DNA from: Alphaproteobacteria bacterium
Lineage (GTDB): Bacteria > Pseudomonadota > Alphaproteobacteria > Micavibrionales > Micavibrionaceae
Direction of reading: 5' to 3'
Assembly (NCBI GenBank): GCA_023301585.1
Contig: JAMASZ010000014.1
Span: forward strand, 1-42,875
Length of the DNA stretch: 42,875 bases
Position numbers and translations under genes: made by a program. This document shows, in pieces, positions 34,829-41,738 of the stretch. Positions within the stretch are counted from its first letter, which is position 1; each line of letters opens with the position of its first letter. The notes beneath the pieces were generated by a model that worked only from the letters and a program-made list of their open reading frames with translations, was not told the origin of the DNA and did no database searches.

Positions 34829-35041
34829 TTAGTCCAAGTAGTCAAGCGTGTTAAGATAATCTCGAAGAACACGCACCTGCTGTCGATTAAGTACGAGAGA
34901 GGCATCATCCAGAGAACAAGATATCCACGAGAAATCCGTTACTCCGCTGGGGTATGTCGTCACCTCAATATCACTGGCCTCGAATCTCTGTGTCGAAGGC
35001 CAGCTAGGTGTTTTTAAAACTACTGAATCACCCAGCCTCAT
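34829..35041 (-). CDS. Small hypothetical protein within the amidoligase module, 70 aa
   Basis: Start at ATG 35041 in an ATGA overlap with the ATP-grasp gene; an upstream in-frame ATG at 35107 is rejected for the 70-bp overlap. Beta-rich front (L-G-D-S-V-V-L-K-T-P, I-E-V-T-T-Y-P-S-G-V-T-D-F-S-W-I) and helical end (R-Q-Q-V-R-V-L-R-D-Y-L-N-T-L-D-Y-L-D). It could be a peptide substrate or a carrier for the ligases, because it lies inside the module and is small, but nothing in the sequence proves this. Confidence 0.55.
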   Translation of the reverse strand: MRLGDSVVLKTPSWPSTQRFEASDIEVTTYPSGVTDFSWISCSLDDASLVLNRQQVRVLRDYLNTLDYLD

Positions 35042-35790
35042 AACATCTCTCCAATAGATACCATAGCAGCAGCCGTGAGCTCTGCCGAATACTCGTTCAT
35101 GCCCCATGCTGTGTTAGCTTCGATAACCACAGCCCTGTCCTCTCCACTGTTGTATGCCACATCATAGGCAAGTAGGTTCAGGCCACACTGCTCACTCAAC
35201 TGAGCACCTACTACCCGTATCACACAGCATACCGCAAGTGGTAGTAGCTCATGCTCCACCTGATAGGTGAAACCGTTAGCCAATGTACGTACCAGCAGGG
35301 CATCACGCTCAAGCTCAGTGTTAGGACGAAGACGCTTACTTGCTTTGTATACTACGCCAGTGACAGGGCTAAATACCACACGGTATTCACGATCCTTCTT
35401 GAAGTACTGTGTGTACAGTGGGGCATCAACTACCTGCTCTGCATTACGAGCGATGACGATACCCTCCCCACTGCGCCCATTGAGGACAGTCCGGCACACT
35501 ACCTTCTCCCCTACTTCCGACGCCCACTGTTTGGCAGTGACAATAGATGTGGTAGATTCAGGGCCAAGACCAAGCTGTGACCACGCTAGCTTATCGGATA
35601 CATGACGCACTCCCGATGGGTGATTGATCCACTTCATTCTATCAGCCCACGGTGGTGCTGTTCGACACCCCCATGAGGTAGCTACCCCTGCCTTGGGGTT
35701 GGACGTACCGTAGCGGAGCTTACAGCCTGCCTCTCGCAGCAGTCTTGCACTTGCTAGTCCCTTCATCCAAGGGAGAATGGTTGTACTCAT
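35038..35790 (-). CDS. ATP-grasp family ligase (RimK-like)
   Basis: A 250-aa enzyme expected to activate a carboxylate as acyl-phosphate and join it to an amine. Visible signs: a Gly-rich ATP loop V-L-N-G-R-S-G-E-G (102-110) after a V-V-C-R strand; Y-T-Q-Y-F-K-K-D-R-E-Y-R137-V-V-F (126-140), the substrate and phosphate contacts; and the metal site with D210 and V-V-I-E224-A-N226-T-A-W-G. This resembles small peptide ligases of the RimK/tubulin-tyrosine-ligase-like set. It is short and appears to lack a normal N-terminal pre-ATP-grasp fold of full size. It lies ATGA-coupled between the amidotransferase and the 70-aa gene. Confidence 0.82.
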   Translation of the reverse strand: MSTTILPWMKGLASARLLREAGCKLRYGTSNPKAGVATSWGCRTAPPWADRMKWINHPSGVRHVSDKLAWSQLGLGPESTTSIVTAKQWASEVGEKVVCRTVLNGRSGEGIVIARNAEQVVDAPLYTQYFKKDREYRVVFSPVTGVVYKASKRLRPNTELERDALLVRTLANGFTYQVEHELLPLAVCCVIRVVGAQLSEQCGLNLLAYDVAYNSGEDRAVVIEANTAWGMNEYSAELTAAAMVSIGEML

Positions 35791-37007
35791 GCTTGCTTCC
35801 TTAGTTTCTGGTCACGTACTATAGAGATCAGCTTACCCTCTGCATCAATGTCAGCACGGAATACATCGAAGCACTGATGATGTATCTTGATGCGTCTATC
35901 GTCTACGCTCTCAAGGAATGACGCGTCTTCGATTGTTTTGTTACAGCAGGCACATTGGTAGCTGAGGAAAGCCAGCTCTGCCCACTCTCCCACGATGCCC
36001 ATTGCTTTCTCCTCTGCCGTGACTCCCTGACCTCGGAAGCCCACGCCCTTTTGAAACGCAACACTGCTGTCCTTAATCTTGCCAGTAACCCTACCGGAGG
36101 GCTTGTACGAAGGGATCGGTAACGTCGTGCCCTTCGTCGAGGTCGATGTCGAGGCTGTCGTCCCACTCTGTCCAGTCGGTGACGTTGTAGTTCCCTTTGC
36201 TGTTGCCGAGGAACTGCTCTTGGATGAGGAATTCGTGGTAGCGGCGCTGTGATAGGTAGTCTGCTTGCCACCCTTGGCAGACTTCCCCTTTGGGTAGGAC
36301 TTGACTGCCCTATTTAATACACGGTCAACACGTACCTTGCCATCTGTAATCTCATACAGTGTGTTGATATTGAATGCCTTGATCTCAGTGTGTTGAATAC
36401 CGCACTTGGTCAGCATCCACTGCAACATGCCAGCCTCGCTTGCATAGTACACTCGGTTGCTTGACTTACTCTCTGCATAGTGCAAGGGACGTTCAGCATT
36501 ACGATACACAAAGACTCGTTGCTCATCAATCTCTGCCCATACCAATGCCGCAGCACCGTACAGATTAGAGATAGCCCAGTCTATACCTCGTGCTGAGATG
36601 GCACGGTACAGACCACGGCTATCCACATCACATGTCTTGCTTACTTGCAAGTCACCACGCCAGTCACCCACTAGGGTGCCATTGTGTACACCAATGATGT
36701 TACCTTCAATGAATGGGTGTGCTGTGTCATCGTTGATCTTACCGACAGTAGCAGCACGATTATGTCCAATGACTGAGTGTGTCTGATTACCCATGTTCCA
36801 CTCAGGATTCCATACATCATTAACCATCGTTGCCCCATTGACTGCCTTCTTCAGGTAGGTAGTAGGGTTGACTGGGTTATTGGTGAGGAATACGAAGCCA
36901 GTAGCATCGAGTCCTCGTACTGAACCGGCGATGGTGCAGTGCTTGATGAACTTGTCATCCGCTTGAGTGGTGATGAACTCACTCGTCATTCCAAATATGC
37001 CACACAT
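35787..37007 (-). CDS. Class II glutamine amidotransferase-like protein with extra C-terminal metal-binding domain
   Basis: A 406-aa protein. The NTN-hydrolase domain starts at Met-Cys2 (M-C-G-I-F-G) with the nucleophile exposed after Met removal, and has H-N-R84-A-A-T-V-G (glutamine carboxylate), H108-N-G110 and C-D-V-D-S-R, as in GlmS/PurF/AsnB glutaminase domains. Residues ~236-300 form a Ser/Thr/Lys/Gly-rich, low-complexity linker. The last ~100 residues have C352-x-C-C355 and H376-H-x-C379, a probable zinc-binding fold. It could release ammonia from glutamine for the neighbouring amidoligases or act as a peptidase. The AGGAGAG site and 1-bp gap suggest good expression. Confidence 0.85.
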   Translation of the reverse strand: MCGIFGMTSEFITTQADDKFIKHCTIAGSVRGLDATGFVFLTNNPVNPTTYLKKAVNGATMVNDVWNPEWNMGNQTHSVIGHNRAATVGKINDDTAHPFIEGNIIGVHNGTLVGDWRGDLQVSKTCDVDSRGLYRAISARGIDWAISNLYGAAALVWAEIDEQRVFVYRNAERPLHYAESKSSNRVYYASEAGMLQWMLTKCGIQHTEIKAFNINTLYEITDGKVRVDRVLNRAVKSYPKGKSAKGGKQTTYHSAATTNSSSKSSSSATAKGTTTSPTGQSGTTASTSTSTKGTTLPIPSYKPSGRVTGKIKDSSVAFQKGVGFRGQGVTAEEKAMGIVGEWAELAFLSYQCACCNKTIEDASFLESVDDRRIKIHHQCFDVFRADIDAEGKLISIVRDQKLRKQA

Positions 37008-37008
37008 A

Positions 37009-37746
37009 TTACTCTCCTACCATTGAATTGTGAAGGTTATACATACCCTGTACCCACTCTATCTCATTAGTTAGAGAGGAGTCAAAGCCTGTCCATACAT
37101 CCCGTGCTCCGTTCTGAGCATTGGGGCCAACACCACTAGCCCTGTTGTATATAGCGGTGATCTTATCAAGGATCGCATCCATCTGTGTTGCATCTACAAT
37201 AGGGGAGAAGTGCCGTAACTCTATCGTACCCAAGTTATCAAGAGGCATGGTGTTAATGCTCATGTACTTGGTGTTGCTGCTGAACAGTTGAGCTACGTCA
37301 CGTCTTCTCGGTAGCTCTTGCATACGTCCATTGATCCAGTCATTAGATCGTACTGCCCTGTTGATTACCGTCAAGGCAGGGGCAGGGGAGTACAGGGTGG
37401 GGCAGCAGAAGCTATTGCTATCTCTACCCTCTCCGTACTGATAGAACCAACGGTCATGTGCCAACAGCCCGAGCAACAGTGATACCGTAGCGTACCCATT
37501 CAACCCTGTTGTATCAACATGGATGTGGGTGGAGCAGCGGTGACTGATGCTGTAGTTGGTACCAAGGGAGGACAAGAGAGCACGCATCATAACCTTGGCT
37601 GTATTTGGCCGTTGCTTACCAGCCATGAGGAACTCAATCCCTCCATCCCCCCGTAAGGTGCCGTCATGTTCCGCTCGCCACCCTGTAGTAGCGTACCCTG
37701 AATTGGTATCTTCAAGCTCAAGCTCGATGCCTACGTTAAGCGACAT
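37009..37746 (-). CDS. Amidoligase, glutamine synthetase-fold (amidoligase_2 type)
   Basis: A 245-aa enzyme of the GS-like carboxylate-amine ligase group. The conserved set is clear: G-I-E8-L-E10 at the front, A-E-H-D-G-T-L-R-G-x-G-G-I-E38-F, C-S-T-H74-I-H76-V-D, N-T-K-Y-M-S-I-N and G-T-I-E176-L-R178-H-F. These residues hold two metal ions and ATP. The enzyme would form an amide from a carboxylate and ammonia or an amine. It starts 11 bp inside the preceding gene and is followed by the glutaminase-like gene, which may feed it ammonia. Confidence 0.88.
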   Translation of the reverse strand: MSLNVGIELELEDTNSGYATTGWRAEHDGTLRGDGGIEFLMAGKQRPNTAKVMMRALLSSLGTNYSISHRCSTHIHVDTTGLNGYATVSLLLGLLAHDRWFYQYGEGRDSNSFCCPTLYSPAPALTVINRAVRSNDWINGRMQELPRRRDVAQLFSSNTKYMSINTMPLDNLGTIELRHFSPIVDATQMDAILDKITAIYNRASGVGPNAQNGARDVWTGFDSSLTNEIEWVQGMYNLHNSMVGE

Positions 37747-38332
37747 TGTGTCGTGCCTCCTCTGCCCATGTCAGGATGGTGGATTGGTTGGTTGTACTCT
37801 GTACCACTAGCCCATCTGCTAGACCATAGTAGTGGTCATCGTGGCGGCTAAGGAAAATACCACAACGAGGAGACAGGGCAACCGCTCGACGGTTCGCCAG
37901 CAATGTGCGGGTATCTTGTCGAGTGGCGGGGTATACATCATCATCGCTAAGGTAAGCAAGGATGAGGTCGTGGTCTACTGAGTTACCTCGTCTGCCTCCA
38001 AGTATGATCGGTATGCTGCCTCGATGGTATAACAGCGCCGACATGTTACCGCCATGAGGGGGTTTCTTATGTGATCGAGCACCCGACGGGCCAACAAATG
38101 CTAGCCTGTCTTGCCATACCACACATCGAGTACGTATCAGGCCACGCCATAGGATATCACCAACCTCGATGACACGACTTGATCCATTGCAGTTGACGAT
38201 AACCCTCTCAGCCTCGGTGAAGGTTTCGATACGCCCTATACGTACCCCGGACTTGCTTTGAAACTGTACGTATGTGTCGTTGAAGTACTGTCCCCAATCA
38301 GAGGAGGAAAACTCTCGTATTGATGGCTGCAT
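37736..38332 (-). CDS. Unknown protein between the two amidoligases, 198 aa
   Basis: Coupled at both ends, by TAATG to the second amidoligase and by an 11-bp overlap to the first. Mixed alpha/beta sequence with a possible SH3-like beta front (residues 18-75: Y-V-Q-F-Q-S-K-S-G-V-R-I-G, R-V-I-E-V-G-D-I-L-W-R-G) and a second half with G-G-R-R-G-N-S-V-D-H-D, R-C-G-I-F-L-S-R-H-D-D-H-Y-Y-G. The His/Asp-rich second half may be catalytic. I do not recognise a family. Invariable placement with the two ligases (to be tested) would mark it as a pathway partner. Confidence 0.6.
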   Translation of the reverse strand: MQPSIREFSSSDWGQYFNDTYVQFQSKSGVRIGRIETFTEAERVIVNCNGSSRVIEVGDILWRGLIRTRCVVWQDRLAFVGPSGARSHKKPPHGGNMSALLYHRGSIPIILGGRRGNSVDHDLILAYLSDDDVYPATRQDTRTLLANRRAVALSPRCGIFLSRHDDHYYGLADGLVVQSTTNQSTILTWAEEARHNVA

Positions 38333-39120
38333 TACCCAATCCTCCGAGCTATGGTATGGGACAGCGATATTGCTGCTTCCAAGTCACATGTATCAATAGC
38401 TGACTGGATCTCGTGAGCATAGGGGGCTACAAGCTCAGGGGGTAGGCTCAGGGCACGACGTACCATCTGGAATAGCTCACTGCCTGTGGTCTGTACCCAC
38501 GATGAGGCAGGCAGGGTGCGGTACTCAATACCATGTACCTCGGGAGTGAACTCCTTCATACGATACTCCCCCGCCCTGCCGTAGACAGACCGACGTGCCT
38601 GTATCTCTTCCTTGTGCTCTTGCTCCCAGTTAATCACCGAGTGCAGGCCAATGACAGCATCAAGACACAGTGCATGTGAAGGCATGATACTTTGATCGTA
38701 AGTACCGTCTGTTCCGATGTTGATGTGCAGCCCAGCATAACGCCTGTTGTCGGGGTACTCATCAGGCATAGGTACTGACCCTTCATACAGGTTCATGCTT
38801 GCACCACATCCAAGGACGCTAGCATACTCATCGCTTGCTAGCTCCTCATCAGTATACTCGGCTGATGGCACACACACCAGCTCAGCACCGGCAGGTAACA
38901 GAGACTGTGCCTGCTGTAGTGCTTGCCGATAGATATTATCCAGCTCCTCGCCAGTAGAGGCAGGGCGCATGGCTAGCTCGAACATGCTCGCATCCTTGTG
39001 GTACAGGTTGCCTTCAATATCGAGAGGTTCCTCCTTTGTGTATGGGAGGAATGAACATACAACAGGGCGAGCTAGTCGTTGGACTGTTAGCTCTACCTCT
39101 AATCCTATGCTAATACTCAT
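38332..39120 (-). CDS. Second amidoligase, COOH-NH2 ligase type
   Basis: A 262-aa GS-fold ligase, different from the first but with the same plan: I-G-L-E8-V-E10-L, Y-H-K-D43-A-S-M-F-E48-L, Y-A-G-L-H132-I-N-I, R-R-S-V-Y-G-R-A-G-E-Y-R (176-187), and G-I-E199-Y-R201-T-L. This pattern is typical of the phage and bacterial COOH-NH2 ligase group, which may join carboxylates to amines of amino acids or peptides. Start is preceded by AGGAG. Two GS-fold ligases in one operon suggest either two successive steps or a heteromer. Confidence 0.85.
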   Translation of the reverse strand: MSISIGLEVELTVQRLARPVVCSFLPYTKEEPLDIEGNLYHKDASMFELAMRPASTGEELDNIYRQALQQAQSLLPAGAELVCVPSAEYTDEELASDEYASVLGCGASMNLYEGSVPMPDEYPDNRRYAGLHINIGTDGTYDQSIMPSHALCLDAVIGLHSVINWEQEHKEEIQARRSVYGRAGEYRMKEFTPEVHGIEYRTLPASSWVQTTGSELFQMVRRALSLPPELVAPYAHEIQSAIDTCDLEAAISLSHTIARRIG

Positions 39121-39129
39121 GTGATTCTC

Positions 39130-39978
39130 CTACTTACTTAGTGCGTTGACGATAGTGTCGTGCCATAGTTGGAAGTGCTCGGCGTTACCTTTGGTGTCCA
39201 TGTTGGGGCAGGGTACCGGTGTCTTGTGTATCCCTGCCTTACGCAGTGCCATCTCTGCTAGCTTGAGGGAAGCAGGCTCGAGGGGTGGTATCATGAAGGC
39301 GTCAGCTAATTTTGTGTCATAATCCTCATCGTAGATGTCTCCAAACCCATCCTTATATTCTCCAGAACCTGCTGAATTAAAAAGATGATGACGTAGACTA
39401 GGGTGAAGTGCTGCTACTCTGCGGATAGCCCACTGATCCATCAGACCCTCGAGGGTAGGAGACATACCGGCAAACATGGACTGATGGTGCCCACCAGTTG
39501 CCCGATAATACTTCGGACCATTAGGGCGCAACATACTTTTCGTCTGGTCCCAGGTGTACAGATGACAGCCGATGAAGGCACCGATACCGCTGTATCGTTC
39601 GGCACGATTGAAGAACCCGATACGGTCAGGCCGTTCAATAAAGATACGGAAGGGAGCAAGACGTGCATGTATCACCGCAGGGTGTGTGTCAGGCCGCATC
39701 ACTAACTTACCTGTCGCCATTGCCTCATCCCTGTCCTTTGCAGTGAGGAATATAGTGGCAGGGATATGTCGTGCTGCTCGGGTACATACCTCGATCATCA
39801 GATCCTTGGCCCATGCCGTACGTTTAGACGATGGTACATTTTCTATTCCCGGTATCATGCCAGCAAATGAGTAGGTGTACATGCTGACTGTGATTGGATC
39901 ACTAGATTCCTCGAACATGTGTGTGATGTTGGCTAGGCACCCCATTGTTCGATTGCCCCTGTCTGTATCGTAGCTCAT
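39130..39978 (-). CDS. Unknown protein, 282 aa, first gene of the amidoligase module
   Basis: Coupled by ATGA to the 60-aa gene upstream and 9 bp before the second amidoligase, whose AGGAG lies in the gap. Mostly alpha/beta, with an N-terminal Ser/Thr/Tyr-rich part, the conserved-looking G-I-G-A-F-I-G-C-H-L-Y-T-W-D (~140-153), H-H-Q-S-M-F-A-G-M-S-P (~178-188) and an acidic stretch Y-D-E-D-Y-D (~227-232). Cys13, Cys89 and others are spread. No family recognised. It may be a substrate-modifying enzyme or regulator of the module. Confidence 0.58.
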   Translation of the reverse strand: MSYDTDRGNRTMGCLANITHMFEESSDPITVSMYTYSFAGMIPGIENVPSSKRTAWAKDLMIEVCTRAARHIPATIFLTAKDRDEAMATGKLVMRPDTHPAVIHARLAPFRIFIERPDRIGFFNRAERYSGIGAFIGCHLYTWDQTKSMLRPNGPKYYRATGGHHQSMFAGMSPTLEGLMDQWAIRRVAALHPSLRHHLFNSAGSGEYKDGFGDIYDEDYDTKLADAFMIPPLEPASLKLAEMALRKAGIHKTPVPCPNMDTKGNAEHFQLWHDTIVNALSK

Positions 39979-40157
39979 GCCTTGTCCCCTTTCTTAGACA
40001 ACAGGCGGACCACCTCGTTAGGGTAGATAACGTGGGTCTTGCCTGTCTTACTGGTACCCTGACATGGGTGTGTCTTGCGGAGGACACCAACACCAGCACA
40101 GATGAAGAGTGTACCAACAGCGATGTCATTCATGGTCAGTGTGATTTGAGTTGTCAT
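39975..40157 (-). CDS. Small beta-type protein, 60 aa
   Basis: Start at ATG 40157, with AGGATAATATATAC upstream; stop overlaps the next gene by ATGA. Residues 4-35 form strand-turn patterns (I-T-L-T-M-N-D-I-A-V-G-T-L-F-I-C) and K-T-H-V-I-Y-P-N-E-V-V-R-L near the end. It resembles small SH3-like or KOW-like phage proteins. Function unknown. Confidence 0.6.
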   Translation of the reverse strand: MTTQITLTMNDIAVGTLFICAGVGVLRKTHPCQGTSKTGKTHVIYPNEVVRLLSKKGDKA

Positions 40158-40164
40158 GTATATA

Positions 40165-40269
40165 TTATCCTGTGATATATTTAAAGAGGGCCATGTTTAC
40201 CATGACTATAGTTGCTAACAAAAGTAATCCATCGAAAATTTGTGAGATAGTTCTGATGAGGTCAATCAT
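40165..40269 (-). CDS. Small membrane protein, 34 aa
   Basis: Missed by normal length cut-offs. ATG 40269 lies 1 bp after the upstream stop, with GGAG about 11 bases upstream. The 34 residues contain one hydrophobic segment (residues ~10-25, I-F-D-G-L-L-L-L-A-T-I-V-M-V). It fills the gap between two coupled genes and keeps the tight packing. Function unknown. Confidence 0.55.
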   Translation of the reverse strand: MIDLIRTISQIFDGLLLLATIVMVNMALFKYITG

Positions 40270-40270
40270 A

Positions 40271-40648
40271 TCAGTCGTGCTCCAAGACGGTGGTGCCTAC
40301 CTTTGCATCATCAGGGCGTGGGAAAGCAGAGCCACGTTCATATTCTTTGTATACAATATGTCCGTTGAGTACGCCGATGGAGAAAAAGTGACGGACCTTG
40401 GTGCCCTTATCCGCCTCTAATATCAGCTTGTTGCGGTGATCTACGGCCTCATTCCGTTGATCCTTGACTTTATTTAGGTCACGCTGAAGGTCAGAGATCG
40501 TACTATTACGAACAGCTATAGTCTCGCTTGCTGACTCAGTGGACTGCTTGAGGGTATGTACCTTGTTCGTTAAGTGATGTACCTCAGCTGCTTGAACCCT
40601 GCACTCAGCGAGTAACTTGTCGGCTAAGTCTACTGCTCTCGTACTCAT
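40271..40648 (-). CDS. Coiled-coil early protein, 125 aa
   Basis: Residues ~5-80 form one long coiled coil (A-D-K-L-L-A-E-C-R-V-Q-A-A-E-V-H-H-L-T-N-K-V). The C-terminal ~40 residues are a small beta part with Y-K-E-Y-E-R-G-S-A-F-P-R-P. Start is in ATGA overlap. It could form a dimer that holds a small recognition domain. No family recognised. Confidence 0.58.
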   Translation of the reverse strand: MSTRAVDLADKLLAECRVQAAEVHHLTNKVHTLKQSTESASETIAVRNSTISDLQRDLNKVKDQRNEAVDHRNKLILEADKGTKVRHFFSIGVLNGHIVYKEYERGSAFPRPDDAKVGTTVLEHD

Positions 40649-40812
40649 ACCTGTACCCTCACCTGTTGTTGTTGTCGTGCCATCATGGATGCCAGCTCTG
40701 CATCTAGCTCATCCCTCTCAAGACGGAGGGCAGTACGCTCAGCGGGTGGCTGGCTGTTGATCCAAGCGTCGGTATACTCGGCGAGTACTACCTGTAGGTC
40801 ACGGATGTTCAT
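40645..40812 (-). CDS. Small helical protein, 55 aa
   Basis: Not long enough for common thresholds, but linked to both neighbours by ATGA overlaps (40809-40812 and 40645-40648). The product is a helical hairpin candidate rich in Ala/Arg/Gln, ending R-Q-Q-Q-Q-V-R-V-Q-V. The motif E-R-T-A-L-R-L-E-R-D-E-L-D-A-E-L is typical of a coiled coil. Function unknown. Confidence 0.62.
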   Translation of the reverse strand: MNIRDLQVVLAEYTDAWINSQPPAERTALRLERDELDAELASMMARQQQQVRVQV

Positions 40813-41141
40813 GACTTGTCCTCCTGCTTAGCAGTCAGTACCTTGTTACGGTGCGTCAAGTTACGTACCTCCTCCTCAAGGACAGTGATGGACTGCCCTA
40901 ATGTATCACAATCAGTCTTTAGCTCTAGGCATTCCTCTACTAACCTCCAAAGTCCCTGTTCAGTTAGCACTTTGAACGATTTAACTTGCATAAACGCCCA
41001 TCCGAAGCCGATCACTCCGCAGAATACCGACCGACCTACTGGCATAGGAGTGCCCGATAATGTCCACCCCAGTATGAGAAAGAGGATAAGGCTGGCAATC
41101 CATGCGTGTTTATAGGTCAGCTTATTTGTGTCTATCTTCAT
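40809..41141 (-). CDS. Two-segment membrane protein with coiled-coil tail (paralogue of next gene)
   Basis: Start at ATG 41141 in an ATGA overlap; 110 aa. After M-K-I-D-T-N-K-L-x-x-K-H come two membrane segments (~13-31 and ~41-55), then a C-terminal coiled coil (~65-105, E-E-C-L-E-L-K-T-D-C, V-L-E-E-E-V-R-N-L). It has the same opening as the protein encoded immediately upstream (M-x-I-D-T-x-K-L-x-x-K-H), so the pair arose by duplication. Topology N-in/C-in is likely. It could be a membrane remodelling, superinfection exclusion or holin-like protein. Confidence 0.7.
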   Translation of the reverse strand: MKIDTNKLTYKHAWIASLILFLILGWTLSGTPMPVGRSVFCGVIGFGWAFMQVKSFKVLTEQGLWRLVEECLELKTDCDTLGQSITVLEEEVRNLTHRNKVLTAKQEDKS

Positions 41142-41368
41142 AGCTCTTTGTCCCACAACTCATTGTAGTAGGAAGTCAACCTAGCCCATCGAATCACTTG
41201 AGCTATAGCAGAGGAAAGTACGGCTAGCCCCCAGAACACAGCCCTTGGCTCGTCTGCCGCAGTCCATGTCAGTCCTGTTAGTATGTAACTAATGAGCACA
41301 AGCAAGGCAGTACATGCCCACCATACGTGCTTGTGTTTGATCTTTAGTTTCTTAGTGTCGATAATCAT
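41138..41368 (-). CDS. Two-segment membrane protein, 76 aa (paralogue of previous entry)
   Basis: Shares with the 110-aa neighbour the motif M-x-I-D-T-x-K-L-x-x-K-H, followed by a Trp-containing first membrane segment (~15-33, A-C-T-A-L-L-V-L-I-S-Y-I-L-T-G), a short polar loop with R-A-V-F-x-G and a second segment (~46-60). Lacks the coiled-coil tail. Coupled by ATGA to both neighbours. Position in the first part of the early transcript suggests an early membrane role. Confidence 0.68.
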   Translation of the reverse strand: MIIDTKKLKIKHKHVWWACTALLVLISYILTGLTWTAADEPRAVFWGLAVLSSAIAQVIRWARLTSYYNELWDKEL

Positions 41369-41607
41369 TGGTCATTCTCCAGTGTGATAGCCGTAGTAGC
41401 AAGGGATAGTAGCCTACATGGTATTTCTTGGCGGACTCCATCCCTCAGAGTTACACCAACGAGGATTGAACCATCGTTGGTTGAACTGTTGGTTCTCATG
41501 ACCCCCCATATATAATAATATTCCTTTGACTTTATCCCCTGCATAATACAGGGGAACTCATTCGGCGAAGCTGCCTGTTTTTTCTTGGCCTGGGCTGTAA
41601 CTTTCAT
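41365..41607 (-). CDS. Small basic early protein, 80 aa
   Basis: Basic N-terminus (M-K-V-T-A-Q-A-K-K-K-Q-A), followed by a beta-rich domain with Y-Y-Y-I-W-G-V-M and I-L-V-G-V-T-L-R-D-G. Coupled upstream (ATGA with the 39-aa gene) and downstream (ATGA). A small nucleic-acid binding protein or host-takeover factor is possible; family unknown. Confidence 0.55.
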   Translation of the reverse strand: MKVTAQAKKKQAASPNEFPCIMQGIKSKEYYYIWGVMRTNSSTNDGSILVGVTLRDGVRQEIPCRLLSLATTAITLENDQ

Positions 41608-41723
41608 ATTGCTGCCTCCAATACGGGTACAAGTACCCTATCTATGGTGTATAAAGATGAGTATAAAAGGGCTGCAAACACCAGCCCCGTGAGTAGCATT
41701 CCTGCTAGTAATTTGACAACCAT
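41604..41723 (-). CDS. Small membrane protein, 39 aa
   Basis: ATG 41723 preceded by GAGG at 7 bases; ends in ATGA overlap with the following gene. One strongly hydrophobic helix (residues ~3-22, V-K-L-L-A-G-M-L-L-T-G-L-V-F-A-A-L-L-Y). It is the second gene of the early operon. Function unknown; similar small membrane proteins can inhibit host functions. Confidence 0.6.
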   Translation of the reverse strand: MVVKLLAGMLLTGLVFAALLYSSLYTIDRVLVPVLEAAI

Positions 41724-41738
41724 CAAAGAGCCTCAGAG

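Noticed and set aside
35903-36271. A 122-aa Arg/Pro-rich frame inside the amidotransferase-like gene
   Set aside because: Arises from the Ser/Thr-rich linker read in another frame; no start signals.
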